The translations under genes and the position numbers were made by a program. This document shows, piece by piece, positions 23,051-33,825 of a DNA stretch of 64,000 bases. Under the pieces are notes generated by a model that saw only the letters and a list, made by a program, of their open reading frames with translations, did no database searches and was not told the origin of the DNA. This stretch comes from Cylicocyclus nassatus (taxonomy: Eukaryota; Nematoda; Chromadorea; Rhabditida; Strongylidae): NCBI GenBank assembly GCA_958299035.1, contig CATQJL010000316.1, positions 23,785,676 to 23,849,675 on the forward strand, written 5' to 3'. Position 1 is the first letter of the stretch, and the number at the start of each line of letters is the position of its first letter.

Positions 23051-24207
23051 CTCAGATAATCGCCGGGGGCAGGCGGTCTGCAAACTCGCTTTTTTCTGCA
23101 AGCGGTCAGCAAAATTTTGGGGCGTGGCCAAACCTTCAGCGAGCGGTACTTCCGTGTTCTGCCAGCGGGCAGCAATACAGCATTTTTTGCAAGCGCTCGG
23201 CAAATAATTTTTTTCAGCGAGCGCTGGCCAAACTTTCAGCAAGCGCTCGGACTCTTTTTAGGCATTTTCGGGAGTACGTCGAGCGCAAGTAAGACTCTAT
23301 GTGGCAGAAGTGTCACCGTTGGTTTAATTACTCAAGTTTGAGGTACTTTCTCCCAGCGGAAAGTACCTGCTCAGATAATCGCCGGGGGCAAGCGGCCATG
23401 CGAATTTTGAGCAAGCGGGCACCGGAAAAATAGTTCGCTGATTTTTTGTGGTCCGCTTGCAGAAATTTGGAATAATTTTGGCCAATTTTTAGACGAACGC
23501 TCGAAGATCTATCGCGGTTTTTCTAAACATAAGTTGCGGCACAGTGGCCGCATTCTCGCGGATTTTCCGCGAGAACATGCAAAATTATTGAGAGCCGCAC
23601 GGTCCTTTTTGAAGGACCGCACAGCCCTCAGGTACTTTCCGCTGAGAGAAAGTACCCCAAACTTGGGTAATAAAACCATCGATGGCACCTCTGCCACATA
23701 GAGTCTCATCTTTTCTCGGCGTACGCCCGAAACTGCGTGAAAAGAGTCTGAGCGCCTGCTGAAAGTTTGGCCAGCGCTCGCTGAAAGAGATTGTTTGACG
23801 AGCGCTTGCAGAAAATTTTGTATTGATGCCCGCTTGCAGAAAACGCAAATACCGCCCGCTGAAGATTTGGCCACGCCCCGAAATCCTGCTGACCGCCTGC
23901 AGAAAAGCGCGAGTTTGCGGACCGCCTGCCCCGGCGATTATCTGAGTGGGGGTTGCGCGGTCCTCCACAAAGGACCGTGCGGCCCCCGAAATTTTTGCAT
24001 ATTCTCGCGGAAAGTCCGCGAGAATGCGGCCACTGCGCCGCAGCTAATCCATAAAGAAACCGCGACTGTTCTTCAAGGATTCGTCTTTAATTTCGCCAAT
24101 TTTCTTCCAAATTTCTGCAAGCGGGCGGCAAAAAATCAACGAACTATTTTTCCGGTGTGCGCTTGCTCAAAATTCGCATGGCCGCCTGCCCCCGGCGATT
24201 ATCTGAG
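23051..24207 (-). mobile_element. CTCAG-ended MITE, minus orientation, nest level 4
   Basis: It is bounded by CTCAGATAATCGCCGGGGGC and its complement, with TA flanks at 23049-23050 and 24208-24209. The sequence 23051-23369 plus 23947-24207 reads as one copy of the family in reverse orientation relative to the copy inserted into it at 23370-23946. Confidence 0.8.
23370..23946 (+). mobile_element. CTCAG-ended MITE, plus orientation, nest level 5
   Basis: It starts CTCAGATAATCGCCGGGGGC and ends CGGCGATTATCTGAG. It is flanked by TG on both sides, where the other copies have TA. Its order of blocks is the reverse complement of its host copy, so it is a same-family insertion into a sibling. The partial copy at the window end (63567-64000) has the same order. 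Confidence 0.8.
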
Positions 24208-25123
24208 TAACTGTTGCCAAAGCTTTTCCGAAAGTCAAAAATAAAAATTGTGAAAAATTGCCAAACTTGGACATAGTAAAAACCATGGGTTCGAAATTTC
24301 GGCGTTTATCTCAATGAGCAAAAGAGTATTCGGCATGTGGGCTTGACAGTTAGAAAGAGAAGGAAAAGATGCGTCGGATAATGCTTAGAGCGTTTCCCTA
24401 TCTTCGTTCCACGCGTTTTTATGATAGGTTGAAAAAACGGACAAAACTTTCGGGACAACCTAATATATATTTTCTGAAAGCGGAGGACAAGACGGTTTCA
24501 AAGGTGACCATTTTGGCGTACAGGATGTTTATCTTCAGAAGTTACGGATTTTTTATCTTAAAAACTAGTAAATATCCAGAAATCACTACCCACACTCTTC
24601 ACCAGGCACTTTTTCAACGGACTCCAGGCAAACTATATATTCTCTAAAAGCGGAAGACAAGGTAGTCTTAAAAACATTTCCCTTGCTGACGTTGCTGTTC
24701 ATCTACAGATATTATAAGTTTCTTCTTTAAAAAAATCGTAAATGTTTAAAAATTGTCTAACCCTTTCCGAAACAAATGTTATCGCGTGCACATCTTCTAT
24801 GGTAATTCCAAAGACAGGAAGGGTGATGTAAAAAAGGAAAAGGAAATGTTAAAGAAATGCAAGGTGCTGGTCAAATATAATTGTGTGCTAGCAGCAGCAC
24901 ATCGGTTCACAATTAAGAAAAAAGATAACCAGTGATGGTAAGGAATAAATTATGAACTTTGACTAGGAAAAATGATGGGAAAACACCATGGCTCCCCCTC
25001 CCCCCCCCACCGTCGACATTTTATGATTTCTCTACCAAGTGAAACACCCTTCACCCTGGAGAGGCCGTTACCACTGTGACCCCCTTCACCTGGAGGAGTC
25101 ATTCTCACCTTATCGCACCTGTG

Positions 25124-25520
25124 GTGTGTGTGCGTTTGTGTGTGTGTTTGTGTGTGTTTGTGTTTGTGTGTGTGTTGTGTGTGTGTTTGTGTGTGTTGTG
25201 TGTGTGTTTGTGTTTGTGTGTGTTGTGTGTGTTGTGTCTGTGTGTTTGTGTATGCGTGTTTGTGTGTGTGTTGTGTGTGTTGTGTGTGTGTTGTGTGTGT
25301 TTGTGTGTGTTTGTGTTTGTGTGTGTGTGTTGTGTGTGTTGTGTGTGTGTTTGTGTGTGTTGTGTGTGTTTGTGTGTGTTGTGTGGGTGTTGTGTGTTTT
25401 TGTGTGTGTGTTTGTGTGTGTGTTGTGTGTGTGTTGTGTGTGTGTTGTGTGTTGTGTGTGTGTTATGTGTGTGTTTGTGTGTGTGTGTTTGTGTGTGTGT
25501 TGTGTGTGTTGTGTGTGTGT

Positions 25521-25571
<51 letters not shown>

Positions 25572-25600
25572 GTGGTGTGTCTGTGTGTGTGTGTGTGTCG
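25124..25600 (+). repeat. TG/TTG microsatellite, right part (about 475 bp)
   Basis: It is made of irregular TGTGTGTTTG/TGTGTGTTG units with a pure TG run near 25520-25570. Open frames in this tract (runs of Cys-Val or Thr-His) are artefacts of the repeat, not genes. Confidence 0.9.
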
Positions 25601-26100
25601 GATCCACGCGATATTTCGCGCGCCAAGATGGTCCTGTAATTGGACTTCTTTCAAAGTCATGGTTTCGTTTAGCAAGTAAATCCGCAAACCATATACCCTA
25701 GCTCGAAAAGTGAACAAAAAGTTTACTTTCGCTCAAGATTGGCGCCAAAAAGGAATAATTGCGTAGATGATCGATTTGTCAAGGTTTTACCTGGGAATGC
25801 GGGGCAATTTTTGCTCAGAGATGTGATTCATGGTTGCCATCATTTTTATGGCGAAAATCAAGTCATTATAACCCCGGTAACTGATTCAGAATCGCATTTA
25901 ATCTTTTGGAGAATACTTTATTTCCCTTAAAGTCACCCATCTTACATGAAAAGCTTTTGGAATTAGTAGTTGTTTACATTTCATTCGTGATGATCGGCAT
26001 CGCGAGGTCAGTTTCAAAGCCGTCATTTTGCGACTACGACGTTGGTATGTGGATAGTACAGCCAGTGCGAGCCTCTGCGAAGCAGAGGTGACGCAGTGGT

Positions 26101-26895
<795 letters not shown>

Positions 26896-27020
26896 CTCTC
26901 GTATGACCGAAAATTATTTTCTTTTGTAAGGGAATTGCATTGAATGAAGTTCGACCCGATTACCACAACGAATCAACACATGATTTGAGGGCCGATCATT
27001 TTTAGTTAGTTGACGACGCA

Positions 27021-27590
27021 ATGAGGTTCGTCGCTGACAACTCATCCAGCCTGCGGGCAGCAGGGCTACTGCAAGATTCTGAACCTCGATATGCTGCGTA
27101 TCCGAGCACCATTGCAGTCAAGAAAGTATCTTACAGCTGCCCGATTTGCTTAGTTCTCTTCCAAGATTAATTCGTTTGTACTCCAGCTATTGGCATCTAT
27201 TATTCTTTTCATTCATCTATAATTCTACACCTGAACAATTTTGTGACGAAAACAAACCACCAACTGGAAACACATCGGACTACAAGAAACTTGAGCAATT
27301 ATTTGATGAACGCATATACGGCAAGGTAAAATCTTTTTTTGAGACCGATTGCATCAACATCCTCGCTGGAGAGGGGAACGCAGTTCATAAGAAAGCTTTT
27401 CTAAAGCAACTAGACATCTGATTTTCTCGCCTATCGATATGTTCCTGCTAATCTTTATTGTAAACATGCGGCACAGGAGCGACAAGTCTTACAAGCTGCA
27501 CTCACCAACTTTTTGTATGATACTCTCATAACCAGCGGTCATCGTTTCATCCCTTTTCATTTTTGAAGTTAATAAACATTCCATGATCGT
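27021..27590 (+). CDS. Possible small host gene, 3' exon plus poly(A) signal
   Basis: The product is not recognised. A candidate first exon at 27021-27125 starts MRFVADNSSSLRAAGLLQD. The more convincing part is the frame ending at 27421. It follows the acceptor TACTCCAG near 27192 and contains STPEQFCDENKPPTGNTSDY, then KKLEQLFDERIYGK, then FFETDCINILAGEG. AATAAA occurs near 27571, about 150 bases after the stop, as expected for a 3' UTR. The phases of the two pieces do not match with the splice sites I can see, so the gene model is incomplete. The distal part is hydrophilic with no membrane segment. Confidence 0.3.
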
Positions 27591-27878
27591 ACTGCTCAGA
27601 CACTTTTTCCGACGGCCCGCGCGCTTTCATGAGCCTACCGTGCGAGCGGCGCGCTTATATTTGTGGGCGTGGCATCGTTTCCGACGGGCGGCGCGCCACC
27701 GAAACCTGCCGTGCGAGCGGCGCGCCTTGCCTTCGACGGGCGGCGCGCCATCAACAATTATTTAAGAACAACGAACATGTAACTTAACAAGACGCGTAAG
27801 CATCATTTTGAATTCGTTGTTAGCCGTAGGAGGTTGCATTTGTTATCGCATCGTTGGTTTCTTGTCCGTTTTGCAGGC

Positions 27879-28611
27879 TAAGGCTTTGGCCATGCTTTGC
27901 CCGTGTTGCCGATGTTTCCAGCGTTGCCAGTGTTGAAAGTGTTGCCGGTGTTGAAAGTGTTGAAATTGTTACCGGTGTTGAAAGTGTTGAAAGTGTTGCC
28001 GGTGTTGAAAGTGTTGAAAGTGTTGAATGGAGATCATCAGTCTAGCAGTTTCATTCTTTCTCGAACGATCTCACCGGCTGGTGAATACGTTGGAAGTGGA
28101 ACTGGGGAATGAGAAATGAAACTGAAATGAGATGGGGAATGTTTTCGCATGCAAAAGATCCTCAAAGAAACTTTTTGAAAAGTGGACGGCTTGTCTGAAA
28201 TAGGCAATCTCCAATATTTGAAAACGCTGCAGACCTCACTTACCTAGGTCCTTACTCACTAATCGCAAGCGCGGCAGGATTCGAACTTAAACACATTACT
28301 ACTCAGACGTTAGCTTTCTCAAATATTGGAGATTGCCTATTCCAGACAAGCCGTCCACTTTCCAAAAAGTTTGTTTGAGGATCTTCTGCATGCGAAAATC
28401 TTCCCCATCTCACTTCAATTTCATTTCTCATTCCCCAATTCCATTTCCAACGTATTAGCCGGTGAGATCGTTCGAGAAAGAATGAAACTGCTAGACTGAT
28501 GATCTCCATTCAACACTTTCAACACTGGCAACACTTTCAACACTTTCAACACTTTCAACACTGGCAACACTGGAAACATCGGCAACACGGGCAAAGTATG
28601 GCCAAAGCCTA
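27879..28611. repeat. Foldback with minisatellite arms and a tRNA-like loop
   Basis: Arms of about 340 bases are inverted: 27879-28240 against 28300-28611. The outer 130 bases of each arm are a minisatellite of GTTGAAAGT / GTTGCCGGT units (left) and its complement (right). The inner arms share GGCTTGTCTG, GCATGCAAAAGATCC-like and AGAAAGAATGAAACTGCTAG blocks. The loop contains a tRNA-like T-arm on the minus strand. Confidence 0.75.
28270..28312 (-). repeat. tRNA-derived fragment in the foldback loop
   Basis: The minus strand reads GTTCGAATCCTGCC, the T-arm and 3' acceptor-side sequence of a tRNA (Pol III B-box consensus GGTTCGAATCC apart from the first bases). It is preceded by a CTAACGTCTGAGTAGT block that could derive from the anticodon arm. 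No full cloverleaf could be folded, so it is a fragment, possibly of a SINE. Confidence 0.45.
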
Positions 28612-28639
28612 ATCGTCTCCATTCTTTGTAAGTTTTTTC

Positions 28640-29252
28640 TGGTTCACATTTGTACAGTCATTGTCATCCATGTGCTCCCTATTCTGTAGCATCTTAGCGT
28701 CATTGCGTTCGCTATTCGGCTATTCGGGCCCCAAAATTTTTTGTCATGGGTTTCGCTCAGACTTGGCCCAGAAAGGGTATCTGACTGCTGATCACGAATA
28801 TCACCTTTTCTCCGCAGGAAAACGCCTCCTTGCAGATTTACGGTAGGCATACGGTAGGGGGTCAAAATCATAGATTTGCCCGAAACATGGCCCAGAGGGA
28901 TTATTTGGCCCTGATGCCAAGTACCACATTGGTTTTAAACGTAGCGTCATTTTCTCGGTTACGGTAGCTACACGTAACGGGTGTACGGGTGTTAAACGTA
29001 GTTCTGCCTGAAACGGGTGTACGGCGATCCGGATGATCGTGAAGCTTCGCACACACGACCACCGCCGTGCACTACACACCCTGCTGCGGTTTTTGCCTAA
29101 GCAAAGCACAGGGGAAAGATACATTTGTCGTTTTGTGATTTCGACCCCTACCGTAACTATGCAGGGAGACGTTTTCGTGCGGAGTGGTTTTTCTGGTGCC
29201 ATCACCAAAGTTGTTTGCTATCTTTTTTCTTGATATTACAATATTTTGAAAG
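28640..29252. other. Region upstream of the small gene
   Basis: No exon was recognised. The last bases before the start codon (TATTTTGAAAG then ATG) resemble a splice acceptor placed immediately before an initiator, as in trans-spliced nematode genes. This is an inference only. Confidence 0.3.
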
Positions 29253-29714
29253 ATGTATCGGGCCGCGGTCAGTCTCAAGCGTAAATCTGGAGGACCACAA
29301 ACGTATGCGATGCCTAGACCTGTTTTTCCACCGTGTCTCACTGGGTATGTTTGTTATCTGGTTTTATTACCTCTAGTAGTTTCGTTTTCAGTAGAGAGAA
29401 TGCTTTTGTGTGAAATGTTGTCGAAGACGAAGGGGCTCCCTCAGATATCCAGATATTCAGAGCTGCTCAATCTACCAGAAGAAATAGAAACGTGCCGAAT
29501 GTGAGTCTTTGTGAGTCTGTGAGTCTATGAGCGAGTCTAAAGATGGTTACAAATTTCATAGTGAATGACAAATCTGGTTTCAGACGAGATATACGGTCCT
29601 ACAATTACGAGTCAGGAAGATGGATAGCCAATAAGGTGAGAATCTATGCTTATTTAAATGATGGTTTGACACTTCTTTCAGCGCCAGAAAAGTGCCGCAC
29701 CAGCCGAAGATTGA
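29253..29714 (+). CDS. Small four-exon gene of unknown function
   Basis: Exons are 29253-29344 (starts MYRAAVSLKRKSGGPQTYAM, then PRPVFPPC), 29392-29500 (ERMLLCEMLSKTKGLPQ, then SELLNLPEE), 29584-29635 (RDIRSYNYESGRWIANK) and 29682-29714 (RQKSAAPAED, stop). The introns are about 47, 83 and 46 bp with GTATGT/GTGAGT donors and TTTCAG acceptors. Junctions 2 and 3 keep the frame exactly. Junction 1 is off by one base in a GGG run, so there is an indel in this copy or in the sequence. Read without removing the first intron the frame stays open and gains a hydrophobic stretch, a weaker alternative. The basic, arginine-containing N-terminus would suit mitochondrial import (inference). It lies between the ends of a TIR element. 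Confidence 0.55.
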
Positions 29715-29719
29715 GCAAT

Positions 29720-31150
29720 CTGAAAAAGGAGTAGTTAGCAACATTACAATCATCAGTTCATGCCTCGTCAACATCTGCCAAAATTCCTTCAGCCCAACAT
29801 CTTCGCCTGAAGAAAACAAATTGATTCGTCTGTTTTTATTTTGCTTTCTTTGCTCAAGGTTTGCATGCCTTATCTTTCGTTCAGTATACTGGTACCTTGA
29901 TTCAAGCATCTATTCAGGTCTCGGTATTTACTGCCTAATCAGGCACTGGTCATTATTCTATCAGGTTCGCGGGGGTTTTTTTAGTGCTCAGACAGGTCAT
30001 TCTTACCGGTGCCTAACAGTGCTTTCTCAGTATCAGCATGGCTGCTGTGCTTTACGTGTATTCAACAGGGTGCTTAGCGTAAAAGGTATTGATGATATTA
30101 TAATTGTTGCCTGTTGTGTTCTGCTTTTGATTCTGTATTATGTCGTTCTGTAAGTGTTTGGATAATAAATCTGCCATCATCATACCTGTATACATGTTTG
30201 GCAATAAATCTGACACTATGAGGTCGTATTTCAATGACAAAATATGAATTTTATCAAAGGATTGCTATCTGTATCACAATAAGGTCCTACAGTGCCTTCG
30301 AAGGAGCGGGCGAGCGGCGCGCCTTCAGCGATCGAGCCGAGTACCTTCATTCCACGGGCGGCGGGAGGCATGAGCGCTCGCACGCTCAAGGCGCGCGGGC
30401 CATCGGAAAAAGTGTCTGAGTGATTATCTCACCCAGTGTTTACGAGGAAATGGTTACAACTTAACGCAACCAATTCAAACAACCTGTATATCGTCGGACT
30501 CGCCTTAAAGCGGATTTCAATTACGTGTTCACTATCTGCTGGGCGGCTATTCGGAAGGAGAAGTACAAGACAAAACCTTGGTAGAACCCTATTAAAAATG
30601 TAGATAACATGTCAAATTTTTTTTACACGAGGCAGAAGGTTGACACTCCTTCCTATGAATTTGGGGCCAAATATGGCACAAGAAAAAACTTACTTGAAAA
30701 AATGGGTCCGGATAGCGGAAAGTACCCAACTTTCTTTGAGCTGTTTTCGTTGATTTCGAAGAAAGAAAAATGTTGAAAAGAAAAGACGGTCGGCTACAGG
30801 GGATCATTAGGGGATCGTACAAAAAGCTGGAAAATGCGGCTTGTACAACTTCCCGCTCCTGCTCAAGATGTTTATAGCAAATGTAGTAAAAGTACTTGCA
30901 AATAAATAGACAGCGTGGAATCCAGATGCCAGGAAATTCAGATTATAAAGTTCCTAAGCTGCGCTCTCCTTCTCAGTGGGATGTTAATGTATGCGGTTCT
31001 TGATTTGAAAAGAAAATTGGAACCGTACTGCTTCTTGGATTTTATCACTTTTGTCCCGATCCAAAGAAGAATGCACAGGGTCAAAGCCTCCATTCCAATT
31101 TCTCTATCATGAACATTGTATTGTATCACATGTGCGAAGCATTATCGTGA
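29720..31150. other. Gene-free stretch crossing the right TIR end
   Basis: Downstream of the small gene are AATAAA-like signals at about 30163 and 30191. The GC-rich right terminus of the TIR element lies at 30290-30420. From 30421 to 31150 nothing coding was recognised. Confidence 0.35.
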
Positions 31151-31330
31151 TTGAGCAAAGTTAGTCTAGCGGTTAGTGCTCTACGTAATATAACCGTGCT
31201 GAAGATCACGGTTTCGATTCCACCTTGAGCCTGATTTGCGAAAATTTGCGAAAATGCAGCCCACAATTCCAGCGTCAGGCTGCGACAAGCCGTCTGAGTG
31301 TGAAGCGCGAATAAAATTCAAAGCCAAAAG
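31151..31330 (+). repeat. tRNA-derived SINE-like sequence
   Basis: An A-box-like TAGTCTAGCGG (31162-31172) and a B-box-like GGTTTCGATTCC (31210-31221) are about 38 bases apart, the spacing of a tRNA promoter. The flanks do not form a complete acceptor stem, and a non-tRNA body follows (to about 31330). It is more likely a SINE head or tRNA relic than a working tRNA. Confidence 0.45.
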
Positions 31331-31670
31331 TGCAAGTCACTAGCCATCGGCGGGAGGCGGAGCTTTAGAGAGTCGGAGTTAGGATGGCTCCGCTCTAGAG
31401 AGCGGCCTCCTCTTCCCTGTGGCTGCGCGCTTTCCGTCTGAACCCTCGTGAGTGAATGTTGTTTTGATCATGTCTTCTGTTATTGTGGTGTTCAATATGC
31501 TTAACCACGTATTTGCTTCGCAAGTTCTCATAATCTCTTTTCAATATGCTTTACATATTTACTCTGCATTGCTTTTGTTGCTTATAGATAAAGGTGTGGT
31601 TAAAAGATTCGTATTCTTGAAGAGTAGAAACGGGAATATAAAGGATCGAAGTTGTGTATAAACTTCATTA

Positions 31671-31955
31671 ATGTTGACGCCCGCCTACCCACAATTCGGA
31701 AAGTCTACTCTACGGAACCGCGGGCGTTATAACCTGTGTCGCCACGGGCTCCATGCGAACGCTTTTGTCGGACCCGATAGAAAGCTTGGACATTACAACG
31801 GACCAATCCAACATCGGATCGACCTCGTAGAGGGAAGTGTCATACCGGCTCGGAAAATCTACCGTGTTCCTTTGGAGAAACGCATGGAAATTCAGAAGCA
31901 GATCGTGCAAATGTTAAGGGACGGAGTTATCCGCGAGTCTACACATGTACCGTAA
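31671..31955 (+). pseudogene. Ty3/gypsy-type reverse transcriptase, N-terminal fragment
   Basis: The 94-residue frame holds HYNGPIQHRIDLVEGSVIPA, then RKIYRVPLEKRMEIQKQI and MLRDGVIRESTHVP. This is the characteristic entry to the reverse transcriptase of Ty3/gypsy LTR retrotransposons (the segment pairing the substrate hook with 'G.I..S'). It stops there. No catalytic YVDD, integrase or LTR was found nearby, so it is a truncated relic. Confidence 0.65.
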
Positions 31956-32039
31956 GCAACGATGGTGGAAACCTAAAGAAGACAATTTCATACAAATACC
32001 AGGCAGTCACATCTCAGCGGAAGGAGGCCTATTAAAGGA

Positions 32040-32190
32040 AGGTCGCAGGCAGGATGAACACACCATGGATGAAATGGAGACTAACGGATTGTGCGACGGG
32101 CGAATGCCAGTAGTCCCAAGTCCTCAAGCCCTAACTGAACCAAATCGTTTTCCGTCCAGCAGCATTCTATGGTAGTAAGTGCTGGCCATG
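32040..32190 (+). pseudogene. RTE-like LINE fragment (C-terminal reverse transcriptase)
   Basis: In broken frames the plus strand reads MKWRLTDCATGE and then AFYGSKCWP, equivalent to the 'TALYGSESWP' region of the LINE at 3005-6110. It is short and decayed. The following 32200-32450 is GC-rich and unassigned. Confidence 0.5.
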
Positions 32191-32980
32191 TCCCATGATT
32201 GGTGACGACTCGCACAGGCGACGTGAAGGAGGCATATGCCCGGCGCAACGCCGCGACAACGCGGCAGGCGCGAAGGGCAGTACCAGCATGCCCGTCATGC
32301 AGAAATTCGGAAAATAGTGGGATTTGACTGGAGACGCAGAGAGGTCGCGGTGCCGACAAACGACTGAGAGCCGAGAACGTCCGGGGTAGTGGTCGCCGCC
32401 CGCTGTCTGTAGATGCACGCAAAGATTCAAAATCCATGTCAATTACAAGTAATATGAACAGCTAATAGCTCGCGAGGCGCACAGCTAATCTTAATCCCGG
32501 CTAATATTTCTTTGATATTCGCTTCGTCTATACGACATAAGTCAATTTCGATCAACATACATCTTCAGGTCCTCTCCAGCCAAATTTGCTGCTCTAAATT
32601 CTAGCTTCGAAGTACGTTTTGCAGCCAGTTTGCCCTTGACGATTTTTTGCATGCCTCAATTTCATAATTTCTTACAATTTATGCATTTTTCACCACAACT
32701 TTTGTCTGTCTTCCTGCTTTCACTAACTGCGCACCAGTTGCTTTCCTTTCATTTGAGTAAAGAAACGTTTTGGTGCTAGGCTAATGAAATAGCATAAACT
32801 CGTACTGATCAGATTAGTAAAATCATAAATTTGTATATTTTTCAATAAGTCTTCAGTATTTTGTTTGCATGCTAACGCCGAAAAGCCTTTAGTTCTTATA
32901 AGCACCAAAAAAACTTAGCATGCTTGGGTTTTCCCTTACCACTTTGCAAAAGATTTGCCGTAATTGTAACTTGTTTTAGT

Positions 32981-33171
32981 GGCCGTATTAATCAACGAAC
33001 CCAGTGGGTTTCGCTACCCAGTGGGTAAGCGAAAATAGTCCCGCTGGGTTGGATCGATATTCACGAAAAGCACTACTGGGTACGCGAACCGACTAGATTC
33101 GTGAATACCGATCTCGTGGGTTAAGCCTACCCAGTGGGCGCCGGTGCTGATGAATACGGTTACAGATGTCT
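32981..33171. repeat. GGGTTC-rich palindromic repeat (copy 3)
   Basis: It runs from GTGGCCGTATTAATCAACGA to TGATGAATACGGTTAC (inverted ends), with several CCCAGTGGG words and ATTCACGAA spacers inside. It is the most complete of the three copies at about 190 bases. Confidence 0.7.
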
Positions 33172-33599
33172 AGCTCAGAAGAGTGCGACATAGGCACTGC
33201 GCTATCCGCAGTGGTAATTCCTATCTAGATATCGCAAACCTAGTGTTTACAATTGCAAAGTAATAGCTGTATGTATGCTCACAGACGAGACTCGGCTTTA
33301 ATGAGGCTGCTTACTAATTTCAACAATTAGCTTGAGGACCTATCCATCTACTTTATGCATCTTTCTCTTGCTCATAGTTCTGGCAAAAACTTGTGCGTAG
33401 CACAACTTGTGCATTGGCTGCGCGCGCTGTTCACGTCGCTCATTGCGAGTTCGGCGTCGGGCGTTCACAAAGCTTTTGCGGCGGAGCCAACGTACCGTCG
33501 TCCCAAATTGCGACTCGTTTTAGGCGGTCACATTCGCGCCTTCTTTCCGTTGTGACGACTTGAGAGGATTACTACGGGACAAGGAGCCACAATGAAGGA

Positions 33600-33825
33600 C
33601 CATATCTGCTGACACTGCACGAGCCAAAACAAAAGTAGTTCCAGTTGCCTAGAAAATGCAGGAGAAGAGGTACGGTGGTGGAGGCATGTGGCAGAAGGGA
33701 AGAAAGTTACATTACGAGGCCCTGACAATAGAGGCACTAGGTGAGACCTAGAGTTAGACCCAAGATGAGCTGGATGGACAATTAAGGCCGACCTGCGAGA
33801 ACTCGGAATAGGCCAACGCCTTCTT
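33600..33825 (+). pseudogene. RTE-like LINE 3' coding relic
   Basis: Fragments such as RWWRHVAEGKKVTLRG and, after frame breaks, PRMSWMDN and ADLRELGI match the conserved tail of RTE-type proteins ('LRWMD..K.DL.ELGI'). It is heavily decayed. The stretch 33830-34230 has nothing recognised. Confidence 0.5.

Larger units (their letters stand above)
22288..24463. mobile_element. TTAGG-ended mariner-like foldback, nest level 3
   Basis: The ends TTAGGTTGTCCCGAAAGTTT and AAACTTTCGGGACAACCTAA are perfectly inverted, and the match continues about 110 bases inwards. The element is flanked by TA on both sides (22286-22287 and 24464-24465), a TA target duplication within the right arm of the level-2 element. 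Minus level 4 its length is about 1.0 kb. No transposase frame remains. The termini resemble those of mariner-family elements. Confidence 0.8.
21263..25123. mobile_element. Large foldback element, nest level 2
   Basis: The ends CACAGGTGCGATAGTGTGAG and CTCACCTTATCGCACCTGTG are inverted. Long arms (21300-22010 on the left; 22040-22287 and 24464-25100 on the right) carry multiple inverted copies of a roughly 170-190-base unit around a tight centre near 22020 (AGTCTCACCCACCC / GGGTGGGTGAGACT). It sits inside the TG tract of the Helitron-like host and is itself interrupted at 22288-24463. Any target duplication is hidden by the GT repeat. Confidence 0.7.
21162..26100 (+). mobile_element. Helitron-like element (copy 3), outermost host of a five-level nest
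   Basis: The 5' end (TTTTAATAACGGGCTAAAGG) and TG-rich tract lie at 21162-21262. The same element resumes at 25124 with the rest of the TG tract. It runs to the CCTCTGCGAAGCAGAGG hairpin and GTGGT end at 26100. Everything from 21263 to 25123 is a later insertion. Without the insert the element would be about 1.1 kb, the excess over 700 bases being its long TG array. Confidence 0.7.
27595..30420. mobile_element. CTCAG-ended TIR element enclosing a small gene and a foldback
   Basis: The left end CTCAGACACTTTTTCCGACG and the right end's complement CTCAGACACTTTTTCCGATG agree over about 30 bases with one mismatch. Both continue into GCCCGCGCGC and GCGCGCC-rich sequence. TG dinucleotides flank both ends (27593-27594 and 30421-30422). 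The enclosed 2.8 kb holds the foldback 27879-28611 and the spliced gene 29253-29714. No transposase was seen. Alternatively the ends belong to two separate solo copies. Confidence 0.5.

Noticed and set aside
25100..25720. Long open frames on both strands (Cys-Val and Thr-His runs)
   Set aside because: They are produced by the TG/CA microsatellite having no stop codons; no start, splice or domain evidence.
31151..31230. Intact tRNA gene
   Set aside because: A and B boxes are visible but acceptor and anticodon stems do not pair properly.
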